Counted from the first letter of the stretch, positions 6,864 through 16,039 are shown. The stretch is 64,000 bases of DNA from Roseburia sp. (GCA_026168605.1 JAPFDX010000001.1:186001-250000), one strand, 5' to 3'. Notes: a model not told the origin generated them from the sequence alone. A program made the numbers and translations.

Positions 6864-8240
6864 ATGAATCCGGCAAAAAAGTTTTTTCGCAAATATATCT
6901 GTTCTGCAATAGGGATCCTTTTACTCTTTTTTGCGGTGAACCTGCTTTTGGTGATCGGGTTTCTCATTGCCTCCAATTCCGGTGGGAGACCTGGGGAGCG
7001 GTTTCAGATTTCCCGATTCTCCGGTCATGTTACATCGCAAAACGGGGTGGTGTGCGCGGACGAGGAGGCGCTTTCCATGCTGTGGAGTGAATCGGCATGG
7101 GCAATGCTCCTGAATGAGGAAGGCGACGTCATCTGGGAGGAGGGTCTGCCGGAGGAGCTGCCAAGAAGCTATCTGGCGTCTGATATTGCCTCTTTTTCAA
7201 AGTGGTATCTGGAGGATTATCCGGTGACGGTCTGGACGCGTGAGGACGGTCTGCTGGTCGTGGGTTTTCCGAAGGGGAGCGTTTACAAATACAATCTGTC
7301 GAATAAGATAGAAGATTTTTATGCGATGGTCATAGGAGCTGCGGTTATTTTTGGGATGAATCTGGTACTGCTTTTGTATGTGTTTTTGAGAAACACGCGC
7401 CGCATCGAGCGGGCGATGGAGCCGATTTTAAGCGGTATACAGCAGCTCTCGCAGGGAAAAGAAGTCCGTTTAAAGGAGATGGGGGAACTTGCCCAGATAA
7501 ATGCCGATCTGAACCGGGCGGCAGAGTACCTGATGAAAAAGGAGGATGCCCGTGCAGAGTGGATACGGGGGATTTCGCATGATATACGCACGCCGCTGTC
7601 TGTGATCATGGGATATGCAGGCGGGCTGGAAGAGGACGCGCGCGTTTCACAAGAAGTCAGAGAGCAGGCTGCAATCATCTGCAGGCAGAGCGAGCGGATC
7701 AAATCCCTGGTAGACGATCTGAATCTGACGGCAAAGCTCGAGTATTCCTGCCAGCCGCTGCGCAGAGATTTGGTGCGGGCGGCGGAGGTTGCAAGAAAAG
7801 CGGTGAGCGAGGTGCTAAACGCCGGGCTTGGCGGGCGGTATCAACTGGAATTTCAACAGATATGGCAGGGGGAGAGTCTCTGGATCGAGGGGGACGAAGC
7901 GCTGTTTGCGCGGATGCTCTGCAACCTGATCCGCAACAGCGTCGTGCACAATCCGGGGGGCTGCCGGATCATGGTTACGGTTGACGCAGACGATGCGGAA
8001 TGTTGTTTTCGGGTGACCGACGACGGTCTTGGGATGTCTGGCGATCTTCTGGAAGCCCTGCACAGGAAAGAGGCGGGATGGAGCACGCAGGAGGATGGGA
8101 TGGAGCATGGGCTTGGTCTGAAAATCGTCTGCCGGATCGTGGAGGCATACGGTGGAAGGATTCTGTTTGAAAATACCGCACCGCATGGATTAGACGTTTC
8201 CATCTTTTTTGAGCGGCGGCCGTCTGGCGTCCATGTGTGA
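6864..8240 (+). CDS. Sensor histidine kinase (module 1)
   Basis: 458 residues: membrane segment about 12-36, an extracytoplasmic domain of about 115 residues, second membrane segment about 152-175, linker, H-box (EWIRGISHDIRTPLSVIMGYA, ~235), N-box (NLIRNSVVHNPGG), G1 (VTDDGLGM) and G2 (EHGLGLKIV). The external domain contains WAMLLNEEGDVIWE and KWYLEDYPVTVW, both matched in the module 2 kinase, so the two sensors share a fold. It should phosphorylate the regulator just upstream. Its ligand is not evident. The 3' end overlaps the convergent nuclease gene by 51 bp. Confidence 0.92.
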   Translation: MNPAKKFFRKYICSAIGILLLFFAVNLLLVIGFLIASNSGGRPGERFQISRFSGHVTSQNGVVCADEEALSMLWSESAWAMLLNEEGDVIWEEGLPEELPRSYLASDIASFSKWYLEDYPVTVWTREDGLLVVGFPKGSVYKYNLSNKIEDFYAMVIGAAVIFGMNLVLLLYVFLRNTRRIERAMEPILSGIQQLSQGKEVRLKEMGELAQINADLNRAAEYLMKKEDARAEWIRGISHDIRTPLSVIMGYAGGLEEDARVSQEVREQAAIICRQSERIKSLVDDLNLTAKLEYSCQPLRRDLVRAAEVARKAVSEVLNAGLGGRYQLEFQQIWQGESLWIEGDEALFARMLCNLIRNSVVHNPGGCRIMVTVDADDAECCFRVTDDGLGMSGDLLEALHRKEAGWSTQEDGMEHGLGLKIVCRIVEAYGGRILFENTAPHGLDVSIFFERRPSGVHV

Positions 8241-9317
8241 GAGCAGATGTCTGACATACTGCGTCTGTAATGCGGGATCTGCGGTAAATTCCTCCGTGAG
8301 CGCAAAATAGCTTTTGCGGTCTTTTCTGTTTTTGCGGAATGCAGGGGTAAACAGATCCCCGTACTGCGGCAGGAAGATGGCGTGTTTGCGTGTATAGCAG
8401 TCCGCGGCGGTTGCCTGCCTGCGGTGTTCTCTGTCAACCCCGGTGGCGAGACTTTTTAATACGGCGCAGTCCTCCCCTGGCAGATAATAGTAATCCTTCG
8501 GATGGTCAAAGTAAAAGCGCAGCTCCCCGTCAAGCAGCCGGACGCAGAGCTTTGCATCCGTGTGGCGGAAAGTCAGATAGCAGTCGTCGAAACGGTAGGA
8601 GAGCGGCTTGGGGAACGGGCTGTCGCAGGCTAAGGTAAAGATCAGTTCTTTTCCGATGGTTCCGTCCGGGCCATGCGTCTCGTTCGCCTCGATGCCCGCG
8701 ACGGTACAACCGCCTGCGAGCATATCCCGGTAGGAGAGGAGCGAAAGCAGGCGCGGCATATACAGAACATCCTCGTAGTTGTGCTGCAGGAGCAGAGAAA
8801 GCGCCTCCCTGGACGGGCGCGCAGTATAATTCTTGTAAACCTCGATCAGTTCGCCGCCGGAAAACAAGTCTTCGCGGTCGATCCCCAGAAAAATTTCAAT
8901 CGATTTCTGCTTGAAACTCGGAAGCGCCAGCAGTGTTTTTAGTTGCGAGACCTCCTTGTAAATGTCGAGGCAGGCGTGGTTCTCGAACGGGGAGGGGACG
9001 CCAAGACTCTGGCATTTTGCCTTCAGGTAGGGAATGTCAAATCCGACGCCGTTGAAGGTGAGGATGGTCTCCTTTTTGGCAAGCAGTGCGAAAAACGCGT
9101 CCAAAACCTCGCTCTCCCCGGCAGTGGATTCGGCAAAAAACTGGTCGAGACAGAGTGTGTCCCCACGCCGCGTGGCGCAGCCGATCAGATAGAGACTGGT
9201 GCGCGCGGGGGAAAAGCCTGTCGTCTCGATGTCAAAAAAGATTGCGGATTCCGTAAAATAGCGGTTGACGGATGCGTCCGAAAAGTCAAAGGCAAGCTCT
9301 TTGTGCTCTGTGATCAT
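8190..9317 (-). CDS. YprB-like ribonuclease H-fold (DEDDh-type) exonuclease domain protein
   Basis: Starting at MITEHKELAF (375 residues), with GGAGG seven bases before the ATG; the track's start at 9425 adds 36 residues without a ribosome site. The exonuclease motif I, FFDIETTGFS, lies near residue 30, motif II TFNGVGFDIPYL near 85-95, and the YEDVLYMPRLL segment near 185 supplies the third acidic motif. This is the RNase H-like family of B. subtilis YprB, whose substrate is not established. The C-terminal 150 residues have no motif I recognise. It overlaps the convergent kinase gene by 51 bp and is transcribed away from the rnf operon. Confidence 0.8.
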   Translation of the reverse strand: MITEHKELAFDFSDASVNRYFTESAIFFDIETTGFSPARTSLYLIGCATRRGDTLCLDQFFAESTAGESEVLDAFFALLAKKETILTFNGVGFDIPYLKAKCQSLGVPSPFENHACLDIYKEVSQLKTLLALPSFKQKSIEIFLGIDREDLFSGGELIEVYKNYTARPSREALSLLLQHNYEDVLYMPRLLSLLSYRDMLAGGCTVAGIEANETHGPDGTIGKELIFTLACDSPFPKPLSYRFDDCYLTFRHTDAKLCVRLLDGELRFYFDHPKDYYYLPGEDCAVLKSLATGVDREHRRQATAADCYTRKHAIFLPQYGDLFTPAFRKNRKDRKSYFALTEEFTADPALQTQYVRHLLSHMDARRPPLKKDGNV

Positions 9318-9430
9318 GCGGGTTCCTCCATTTCTGTCACGATAGGATAATTGTGTATAGTATAGCATAGCATAGATATTGTCTGTTTGTGAAATATTTG
9401 TCAGGGAGTTTTTGAAAAAATACAAAAAAT

Positions 9431-9461
9431 TTGTCCAATTTTCGGAGGTTTGTGCTATAAT
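9431..9461 (+). promoter_or_regulatory. Probable promoter of the rnf operon
   Basis: TTGTCC and TATAAT are separated by 19 bp, with TG just before the -10 (TGCTATAAT), an extended -10. It lies 48 bp upstream of rnfC. Confidence 0.6.
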
Positions 9462-9508
9462 CTATAAGATAGTAATAAAATACTGATAAGAGAAAGTGGG
9501 GCACGAAA

Positions 9509-10828
9509 ATGGGTTCAAAAACATTTAAAGGTGGCGTCCATCCTTATGAAGGAAAGGAACTGGCGAAAGATCAGCCGATCACAGAGGTTTTGCCCAAAGG
9601 TGATCTGGTCTATCCTTTGTCGCAGCATATCGGCGCGCCAGCCACTCCGATTGTGGCAGTCGGTGATAAAGTGCAGAAAGGACAGAAGATTGCAGAGGCG
9701 GGCGGCTTTGTGTCATCCCCGGTCTATGCGTCTGCATCCGGCACGGTAAAAGCGATCGAGCCGCGGCGTGTGGCGGTCGGCGATATGGTGAATTCCATTG
9801 TGGTTGAAAACGACGGTGCGTTTACCGAGGTGTCATATACGGTGTGTGACGATGTGACGGCACTGTCAAAGGAAGAGATCATTGAAAAAGTAAAAGAAGC
9901 CGGGGTTGTCGGCATGGGCGGCGCGGGATTCCCGACGCACGTCAAGCTCTCGCCGAAGGAGCCGGAAAAGATCGAGTACATCATTGCAAACTGTGCAGAG
10001 TGTGAGCCGTACCTGACGGCGGATTACAGGCGTATGCTTGAGAATCCCGAGGAGCTGGTCTCCGGTATGAAGATCATTTTACAGTTGTTTGACCATGCGC
10101 AGGGTGTGCTTGCCATCGAGGATAATAAACCGGACTGTATCGAAAAACTGACCGAGCTTGTGAAGGATGAGCCGCGCATCAGTGTGTGCGCGCTGCAGAC
10201 GAAGTATCCGCAGGGCGGTGAGCGCCAGCTCATCTACGCGGTGACAAAGCGCGCGATCAACTCGAAGATGCTTCCGGCGGACGCGGGCTGTATCGTGGAC
10301 AATGTGGAGACGATCATTGCGGTACACAATGCCGTGAAGCTTGGAAAACCGGTGACGAACCGTGTTGCCACGATCACGGGCGATGCGATCGAGAACCCGG
10401 GTAACTTCCTGTACAGTATCGGTACGAGCTACACAGAGCTGGTGGAGGCGGCGGGAGGCTTTAAAGAGCAGCCCGAAAAGATCATTTCCGGAGGTCCGAT
10501 GATGGGATTTGCGATGTTTGGTCTGGATATCCCGACGACCAAGACGTCATCCTCCCTGCTCTGCCTGACAAAGGACGAGGTTTCCGCGATGGAGCCGACC
10601 GCGTGCATCAACTGCGGACGCTGCGTGGAGGTCTGCCCGGAGCTTTTGGTTCCATCCCGTCTGTCGAAGTTTGCAGACCGCGGTCTTGGCGAGACGTTTG
10701 AGAAGTGGAACGGTCTGGAGTGCATCGAGTGCGGAAGCTGCAGCTTTATCTGTCCGGCGAGAAAACAGCTTGCGCAGTCCATCAAGACGATGAAAAAGCA
10801 GGTGCTTGCGGCAAAGCGCAAGAAATAA
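9509..10828 (+). CDS. rnfC: Rnf electron transport complex subunit C
   Basis: RnfC is the peripheral subunit that contacts NAD(H) in the ion-pumping ferredoxin:NAD+ oxidoreductase. The 439 residues begin with the barrel-sandwich region (TFKGGVHPYEGKEL), continue through the NADH/FMN-binding GMGGAGFPTHVKL motif (~135) and end with two 4Fe-4S motifs (CINCGRCVEVCP ~366 and CIECGSCSFICP ~405). Length and motif order are normal. It is the first of six genes in C-D-G-E-A-B order, the clostridial arrangement. The operon begins here with its own promoter. Confidence 0.97.
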   Translation: MGSKTFKGGVHPYEGKELAKDQPITEVLPKGDLVYPLSQHIGAPATPIVAVGDKVQKGQKIAEAGGFVSSPVYASASGTVKAIEPRRVAVGDMVNSIVVENDGAFTEVSYTVCDDVTALSKEEIIEKVKEAGVVGMGGAGFPTHVKLSPKEPEKIEYIIANCAECEPYLTADYRRMLENPEELVSGMKIILQLFDHAQGVLAIEDNKPDCIEKLTELVKDEPRISVCALQTKYPQGGERQLIYAVTKRAINSKMLPADAGCIVDNVETIIAVHNAVKLGKPVTNRVATITGDAIENPGNFLYSIGTSYTELVEAAGGFKEQPEKIISGGPMMGFAMFGLDIPTTKTSSSLLCLTKDEVSAMEPTACINCGRCVEVCPELLVPSRLSKFADRGLGETFEKWNGLECIECGSCSFICPARKQLAQSIKTMKKQVLAAKRKK

Positions 10829-10862
10829 CACATATTAAGAGAAAAGAAAGAGGTGGATTATT

Positions 10863-11813
10863 GTGAGTGATTTATATCATGTTTCATCATCACCACACGT
10901 GCGTGCCAAGGACACGACAAGCCGCATCATGCTGTATGTAATCATTGCATTGCTGCCTGCGAGTCTGTTTGGTATTTATAATTTTGGAATAAGAGCGTTA
11001 CTTGTGATCGTAGCAACGATCTCAAGCTGTCTGATCTCCGAGATCCTTTACAATATGATTGTACATAAAAAACAGACGATCGACGACCTGAGTGCGGTCG
11101 TTACCGGACTTTTGCTGGCGTTAAACCTTCCGGTGACGCTCCCTCTGTGGGAGGCGGCGATTGGCGGTGCGTTTGCGATCATTTTTGTGAAATGTCTGTT
11201 TGGCGGTCTGGGTCAGAACTTTATGAACCCGGCGCTCGGCGCAAGATGTTTCCTTCTGATCGCATTTGCGGCTGATATGACCAATTTTGTGACGGACACC
11301 TACACGGGTGCGACACCGCTTGCGGCAATGCGTAACGGCGAGGCAGTCAACACGATGGATATGCTGATCGGACGTACCGGGGGAACGATCGGAGAGACCT
11401 CGGCGATCGCGATTCTGATCGGCGCGATCTTTATGATCCTGATGGGCGTGATCGACCTTAAGATTCCGGCGTCCTATATCATTTCGTTTGTGGTATTTAT
11501 GGTACTGTTCGGCGGACATGGTCTCGACGGCAATTTCATCACCGCACAGCTCTGCGGTGGCGGTCTCATGCTGGGTGCATTTTTCATGGCAACCGACTAT
11601 GTGACGTCCCCGATCACGCCAAGAGGACAGATCATCTTTGGTATCTGCTGCGGTATCCTGACAGGTTTGTTCCGTACGTTTGGCGCAAACGCCGAAGGTG
11701 TTTCCTTTGCGATCATCTTAAGCAACCTGCTTGTGCCGATGATCGAGAAGCTTACCATTCCGAGAGCATTCGGTCAGGTAAAAGCAGCGAAGAAAGAGGA
11801 AGGGGGCAAATAG
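10863..11813 (+). CDS. rnfD: Rnf electron transport complex subunit D
   Basis: An integral membrane subunit with about nine to ten helices and a covalently bound FMN. The GTG start is preceded by GAGGTGG at a good distance. The threonine of YTGATPLAAM (~residue 156) matches the flavinylation motif S/T-G-A-T, the target of ApbE, whose gene lies at 16.0 kb. The 316-residue length is normal. It forms part of the membrane electron path and ion channel of the complex. Gene spacing (34 bp after rnfC, 1 bp before rnfG) supports one transcript. Confidence 0.96.
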   Translation: MSDLYHVSSSPHVRAKDTTSRIMLYVIIALLPASLFGIYNFGIRALLVIVATISSCLISEILYNMIVHKKQTIDDLSAVVTGLLLALNLPVTLPLWEAAIGGAFAIIFVKCLFGGLGQNFMNPALGARCFLLIAFAADMTNFVTDTYTGATPLAAMRNGEAVNTMDMLIGRTGGTIGETSAIAILIGAIFMILMGVIDLKIPASYIISFVVFMVLFGGHGLDGNFITAQLCGGGLMLGAFFMATDYVTSPITPRGQIIFGICCGILTGLFRTFGANAEGVSFAIILSNLLVPMIEKLTIPRAFGQVKAAKKEEGGK

Positions 11814-11814
11814 A

Positions 11815-12426
11815 ATGAACAAAAAGATTGTACATGACGCGTTAATTTTATTTGCTTTTACCGTTGTGCTTGGACTTTTGCTTGGTGTCGTATACGGGAT
11901 CACAAAAGACCCGATCGCAAAGGTAAATTACGAGAAAACACAGAAGGCCTACAAGGAGGTGTTTGAGGATGCCGCTTCCTTTGAGGCATATGCGGGTTTT
12001 GACGCGGATGCTGCGAACACCCTGATGGCAGAGAATGGTTTTGAGGATGAGATCGAGGATGCGCAGGTGGCAAAGGACGCTTCGGGCAATGTGCTCGGCT
12101 ATGTCATCACGGTGACCGCGAAGGATGCGAGCCAGTCTACAATCACCTTCTCTGTGGGAATCCGCAATGACGGAACGGTCAACGGCTATTCCATCACATC
12201 GATCGCGGAGACCCCGGGACTTGGTATGAAAGCGGCAGAGGAAGCCTTTTACAGCCAGTTTGAGGGGAAAAAGGTAGATGCGTTTACGGTTGTGAAATCT
12301 GCTCCGGCGGCGGACAATGAGATCGAATCCATTTCCGGTTCCACGATCACATCCGATGCGATGGCAAACGGTGTGAATGCCTGCATTGTCTACTTCCAGA
12401 ATGTATTGGCAGGAGGTGCAGAATAA
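11815..12426 (+). CDS. rnfG: Rnf electron transport complex subunit G
   Basis: One N-terminal membrane anchor (residues 9-29) is followed by an FMN-binding domain outside the membrane. SISGSTITSDAMANGV near residue 165-178 is the flavinylation motif (S-G-S/A-T) where ApbE attaches FMN to threonine. The 203-residue length is typical. The start codon follows GAAAGAGGAAGGGGG, and the stop codon overlaps the next start (ATAATG region), so translation is tightly coupled within the operon. Confidence 0.96.
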   Translation: MNKKIVHDALILFAFTVVLGLLLGVVYGITKDPIAKVNYEKTQKAYKEVFEDAASFEAYAGFDADAANTLMAENGFEDEIEDAQVAKDASGNVLGYVITVTAKDASQSTITFSVGIRNDGTVNGYSITSIAETPGLGMKAAEEAFYSQFEGKKVDAFTVVKSAPAADNEIESISGSTITSDAMANGVNACIVYFQNVLAGGAE

Positions 12427-13211
12427 TGAAAACAAATATAGAACGTTTAATGAATGGTCTGATCAAGGAGAACCCGACCTTTGTCCTGATGCTCGGTATG
12501 TGTCCGACACTGGCGGTAACCTCCTCCGCGATCAATGGTCTTGGTATGGGACTTTCCACGACAGTGGTGCTGGTTTTTTCCAATCTGCTGATCTCTGCAT
12601 TCCGCAAGGTGATCCCGAACGGCGTGCGTATGCCGGCGTTTATCGTGATCGTGGCGTCCCTCGTGACAATGGTACAGTTTATCATGAATGCGTATACACC
12701 GAGTCTGTCTGACAGTCTTGGCGTGTACATTCCGCTGATCGTTGTAAACTGTATTATCTTAGGTCGTGCCGAGAGCTATGCCTCCAAGAACCCGGTTGTT
12801 CCGTCCATCTTTGACGGTATCGGTATGGGACTTGGATTTACGGTCGGTCTTACCTCCATCGGTCTGCTGCGTGAGATCCTCGGTGCAGGTCAGGTTTTTG
12901 GTATGCAGGTACTGCCGCTTGCTGACAAGGCAAACGGCGTGGCAGGCTTTACGCCGATCACTATCTTTGTCATGGCGCCGGGAGCATTCCTCGTGCTGGC
13001 GTGTCTCGTTGCAGTGATGAACATTGTGCGTGCGAAGATGGATGCGAAGGGTAAGCCGCTTGCAGAGCCGTCCGGCTGTCTGTCCGGCGACTGCGCACAC
13101 TGCGGACAGTCCGCAATGTGTACGGGACGCAGCGCAGAGGCTGCTGCGGAGGCGGTCACGGCAAAGGCGGAGAAGGCAAAAGCAGAGGAATCTGCGGGAA
13201 AGACAGAATAG
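12426..13211 (+). CDS. rnfE: Rnf electron transport complex subunit E with cysteine-rich tail
   Basis: The first 205 residues are the six-helix membrane core shared by RnfE and RnfA (NPTFVLMLGMCPTLAVTSSAING; SLSDSLGVYIPLIVVNCIILGRAE), with the conserved cysteines that hold an intramembrane iron-sulfur cluster between RnfA and RnfE. After the last helix comes an extension of about 50 residues with GCLSGDCAHCGQSAMC (four cysteines) and then a charged Ala/Lys/Glu stretch (AEAVTAKAEKAKAEES). The tail could bind metal or a further cluster. It is not part of the minimal RnfE I know. Confidence 0.94.
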   Translation: MKTNIERLMNGLIKENPTFVLMLGMCPTLAVTSSAINGLGMGLSTTVVLVFSNLLISAFRKVIPNGVRMPAFIVIVASLVTMVQFIMNAYTPSLSDSLGVYIPLIVVNCIILGRAESYASKNPVVPSIFDGIGMGLGFTVGLTSIGLLREILGAGQVFGMQVLPLADKANGVAGFTPITIFVMAPGAFLVLACLVAVMNIVRAKMDAKGKPLAEPSGCLSGDCAHCGQSAMCTGRSAEAAAEAVTAKAEKAKAEESAGKTE

Positions 13212-13225
13212 GAGGATAGATACAG

Positions 13226-13822
13226 ATGAAAGAATTACTTTTAATTGCAGTCGGTTCCGCGATTGTCAATAATGTTGTGCTGAGTCAGTTTCTTGGTATC
13301 TGTCCGTTCTTAGGTGTATCCAAGAAGACAGAGACCGCAGCCGGTATGGGTGGAGCCGTTGTGTTCGTTATCACGATCTCATCCTTTGTGACGGCGGTGA
13401 TCTACAAATATGTCCTTGCGAATGAGTTTCTGCGCAGCAAGGGGATCGACCTGACTTACCTGCAGACCATCGTGTTCATTCTGGTGATCGCAGCGCTTGT
13501 ACAGTTCGTTGAGATGTTCTTAAAGAAGAATATGCCGCCTCTCTATGAGAGTCTTGGCGTATATCTTCCTCTGATCACGACAAACTGTGCCGTACTCGGC
13601 GTGGCGCTGACGAACGTGACCAAAGAGTACAACATTTTAGAGAGTGTGGTCAACGGCTTTGCGACGGCAACCGGATTTTTGATCGCGATCGTGATCATGG
13701 CGGGTCTGCGTGAGAAGATTGAATACAACGATATTCCGAAGCCATTTCAGGGCACGGCGATCGTGCTTGTCACAGCCTGTCTAATGTCGATTGCCTTTAT
13801 GGGCTTCTCAGGAATGATTTAA
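13226..13822 (+). CDS. rnfA: Rnf electron transport complex subunit A
   Basis: 198 residues with six membrane helices, homologous to RnfE but in inverted topology. Conserved segments are IVNNVVLSQFLGICPFLGVS near residue 12 and LYESLGVYLPLITTNCAVLGVAL near 105, each contributing cysteines to the intramembrane cluster. AGGAGGATAG precedes the start. The gene is 14 bp after rnfE and 13 bp before rnfB. Confidence 0.97.
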   Translation: MKELLLIAVGSAIVNNVVLSQFLGICPFLGVSKKTETAAGMGGAVVFVITISSFVTAVIYKYVLANEFLRSKGIDLTYLQTIVFILVIAALVQFVEMFLKKNMPPLYESLGVYLPLITTNCAVLGVALTNVTKEYNILESVVNGFATATGFLIAIVIMAGLREKIEYNDIPKPFQGTAIVLVTACLMSIAFMGFSGMI

Positions 13823-13835
13823 GGGGGAACTGGCG

Positions 13836-14627
13836 ATGAACATTACAGCAATTTTAGTTGCAGCCGCCGTTGTCGGCGGTGTAGGTATCCTGATAGGATT
13901 TTTCCTCGGCATCTCAGGAGAAAAGTTTAAGGTGGAAGTGGACGAGAGGGAGACGGCGATTTTGGACGTTCTTCCGGGAAATAACTGCGGTGGATGCGGT
14001 TACGCCGGATGCTCCGGTCTGGCGGCGGCGATCGTAGCGGGCGAGGCCCCGGTGGGACAGTGTCCGGTCGGCGGCGCTCCGGTGGCGGAGAAGATCGGCG
14101 AGATCATGGGCGTTGAGGCGGAGAGCGGCGCGCGTCAGGTCGCATTTGTCAAATGTGCCGGCACCTGCGAGAAGGCGGGAACGGATTATGTGTACACCGG
14201 AAATGAGGACTGTGCGGCGATGGCTTTCGTGCCAAACGGCGGTCCGAAATCATGTAATTATGGCTGCCTCGGCTATGGAAGCTGTGTGAAGGCGTGTCCG
14301 TTTGACGCGATCCATATCGTGGACGGCATTGCACTGGTCGACAAGGAGGCCTGCAAGGCGTGCGGAAAATGTATCGATGCCTGCCCGAAGCACCTGATCG
14401 AGTTCGTACCGTATGAGGCGAAGCATATCGTTCAGTGCAGCTCGAAGGATAAAGGAAAGGATGTCATGAAGGCGTGCTCCGTGGGATGTATCGGATGCCA
14501 TCTTTGTGAAAAGAATTGTCCGTCAGATGCGGTTCATGTGGTAGACAATATCGCATATATCGATCAGACGAAATGTACCGGATGTGGTATCTGTGCACAA
14601 AAGTGCCCGAAACATATTATTTTATAG
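13836..14627 (+). CDS. rnfB: Rnf electron transport complex subunit B
   Basis: RnfB takes electrons from reduced ferredoxin. The 263 residues begin with one membrane helix (5-27), then the 4Fe-4S domain NNCGGCGYAGCSGLA, and several ferredoxin-type cysteine sets: CLGYGSCVKACP, CKACGKCIDACP, CSVGCIGCHLCEKNCP and CTGCGICAQKCP. This multi-cluster form is the usual clostridial one. It ends the operon core; AIM24 follows 12 bp later with its own good ribosome site, so it may be co-transcribed. Confidence 0.97.
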   Translation: MNITAILVAAAVVGGVGILIGFFLGISGEKFKVEVDERETAILDVLPGNNCGGCGYAGCSGLAAAIVAGEAPVGQCPVGGAPVAEKIGEIMGVEAESGARQVAFVKCAGTCEKAGTDYVYTGNEDCAAMAFVPNGGPKSCNYGCLGYGSCVKACPFDAIHIVDGIALVDKEACKACGKCIDACPKHLIEFVPYEAKHIVQCSSKDKGKDVMKACSVGCIGCHLCEKNCPSDAVHVVDNIAYIDQTKCTGCGICAQKCPKHIIL

Positions 14628-14639
14628 GAGGAATTGCCT

Positions 14640-15413
14640 ATGTACCAAATTTCTAATTTTACGGACAATGATGACGTAAGGGTTTTATCTGAGCTGGGAG
14701 CCTTTCAGGTGATCGAGTACCAGCGCGATCTGAGTGTCTCGCCGGGATCTGCGGTCACAGCCTATTACAGCGCGCAGATGAATGTGAAAAAGCGTCAGCT
14801 TGTCTGCCATCTGCACAAGTCCCACGTGGCGATCCAGGCGGGGGCTATGCAGTGGATGCTCGGCAACGTCAATGCCACCACCGGCGTCAAGGGTGTCGGC
14901 GATTTTCTGGGGAAGGCTGTCCGCGGCAAAGCGAGCGGTGAGTCTGCCATCAAGCCGGAATACACGGGAGACGGCGTTCTGGTGCTTGAGCCGACCTACA
15001 AGCATCTCATACTGATGGATGCGGCTGCATGGGGCGGTGGAGTAGTGCTCGACGACGGTCTGTTTCTGGCGTGCGAGTCCACACTGCAGCACAAGGCAGT
15101 GATGCGCTCCAATTTTTCTTCCGCTGTGGCGGGCGGCGAGGGCTTGTTCAATTTAAGTCTCAACGGCAACGGCGTATTCTGTATCGAGTCCGAATGTCCC
15201 AAGGAGGAGTTGATTGAGATCACGCTCCAGAATGATGTTCTGAAGGTGGATGGAAACTATGCGATCGCATGGAGTAGAACGCTTGATTTTACGGTGGAGC
15301 GTTCCGGCAAGAGCCTGATCGGTTCGGCTGCCTCCGGCGAGGGTCTTGTCAATGTCTACCGTGGAAGCGGCAAGGTTCTGATGATGCCTACTGCGAAAAT
15401 GCCAAATATCTAA
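14640..15413 (+). CDS. AIM24 family protein (DUF124)
   Basis: The start is the ATG eight bases after AGGAGG; the TTG six bases earlier in the track is inside the spacer. The 257-residue protein has the glycine-rich beta-roll pattern of the AIM24 family (AIQAGAMQWMLGNV, GDGVLVLEPTYKHL, GEGLFNLSLNGNGVFCIES, SGEGLVNVYRGSGKVLM). No enzymatic function is established for bacterial members; the yeast namesake is a mitochondrial biogenesis factor. Position directly behind rnfB and before a terminator suggests it is read with the rnf operon, which may hint at a membrane or redox link, but this is inference. Confidence 0.85.
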   Translation: MYQISNFTDNDDVRVLSELGAFQVIEYQRDLSVSPGSAVTAYYSAQMNVKKRQLVCHLHKSHVAIQAGAMQWMLGNVNATTGVKGVGDFLGKAVRGKASGESAIKPEYTGDGVLVLEPTYKHLILMDAAAWGGGVVLDDGLFLACESTLQHKAVMRSNFSSAVAGGEGLFNLSLNGNGVFCIESECPKEELIEITLQNDVLKVDGNYAIAWSRTLDFTVERSGKSLIGSAASGEGLVNVYRGSGKVLMMPTAKMPNI

Positions 15414-15419
15414 AAACAA

Positions 15420-15456
15420 AAATCCGGCAGGGGAGTTGTTCCCTTACCGGATTTTA
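15420..15456 (+). terminator. Terminator after rnf-AIM24
   Basis: AAATCCGG and CCGGATTT pair around a partly paired AGGGGA/TTCCCT inner stem, followed by a short T run. It lies just after the AIM24 stop codon. Confidence 0.8.
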
Positions 15457-15514
15457 TAACTTTCTGTGAGAAGAACTTATAGAGATTCACATGATGGAGC
15501 ACCCGAGGTAAAAA

Positions 15515-16039
15515 ATGAAGATAATATTAAAGAAGGAATTATCCGGCAGGATTTTGGACATTGGCGGAGGCGGTGAAGGTGTGATAGGGAGGCTTTATCA
15601 CGAACAGGTGACAGCCATTGACAACCGGCAGGAGGAACTGGATGAAACGCCGTCTGGATTTGAGAAGGTGCTGATGGACGCTACGGATTTGGATTACGCG
15701 GACGGCAGCTTCAACCATGTAACCTGCTTTTTTACCCTGATGTATATGACCGCCGCTGAACAGAGACAGTGTATTCTGGAGGCAGCGCGGGTTCTGAAAA
15801 AGGGCGGTGCACTTCATATATGGGACTGTGACATTGTTTCTGCATATCCCGAGCCGTTTTGTGTGGACGTGGAAATCTGCTTGCCCGCCGAGCATATTTC
15901 CACGACTTATGGCATCGGAAAGCTGGATTGCCAGGATATGGCGTCGTTTTCGGTGCTTTGTATGGAGGCGGGGCTGACTCTTGTTTGCAGGCAAAGCAAA
16001 GGTGGATCTTTTTATCTGAAATTCCTCAAGTTTTCCTGA
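15515..16039 (+). CDS. Class I SAM-dependent methyltransferase
   Basis: 174 residues with motif I RILDIGGGGEGVIGRL (13-28), an acidic residue after strand 2 (TAIDNRQEEL), motif for the adenine pocket (MDATDLDYADGSFNHV) and LKKGGALHIWD. The short N terminus before motif I is typical of small methyltransferases of the Methyltransf_11 group. The substrate cannot be predicted. The gene lies between the rnf terminator and apbE and converges on apbE with only 9 bp between stops. Confidence 0.8.
   Translation: MKIILKKELSGRILDIGGGGEGVIGRLYHEQVTAIDNRQEELDETPSGFEKVLMDATDLDYADGSFNHVTCFFTLMYMTAAEQRQCILEAARVLKKGGALHIWDCDIVSAYPEPFCVDVEICLPAEHISTTYGIGKLDCQDMASFSVLCMEAGLTLVCRQSKGGSFYLKFLKFS

Noticed and set aside
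6326-6976. 216-codon minus-strand ORF in the response-regulator gene
   Set aside because: Antisense to a clear receiver/winged-helix protein; rich in Pro, Ser and Arg as is typical of shadow frames.
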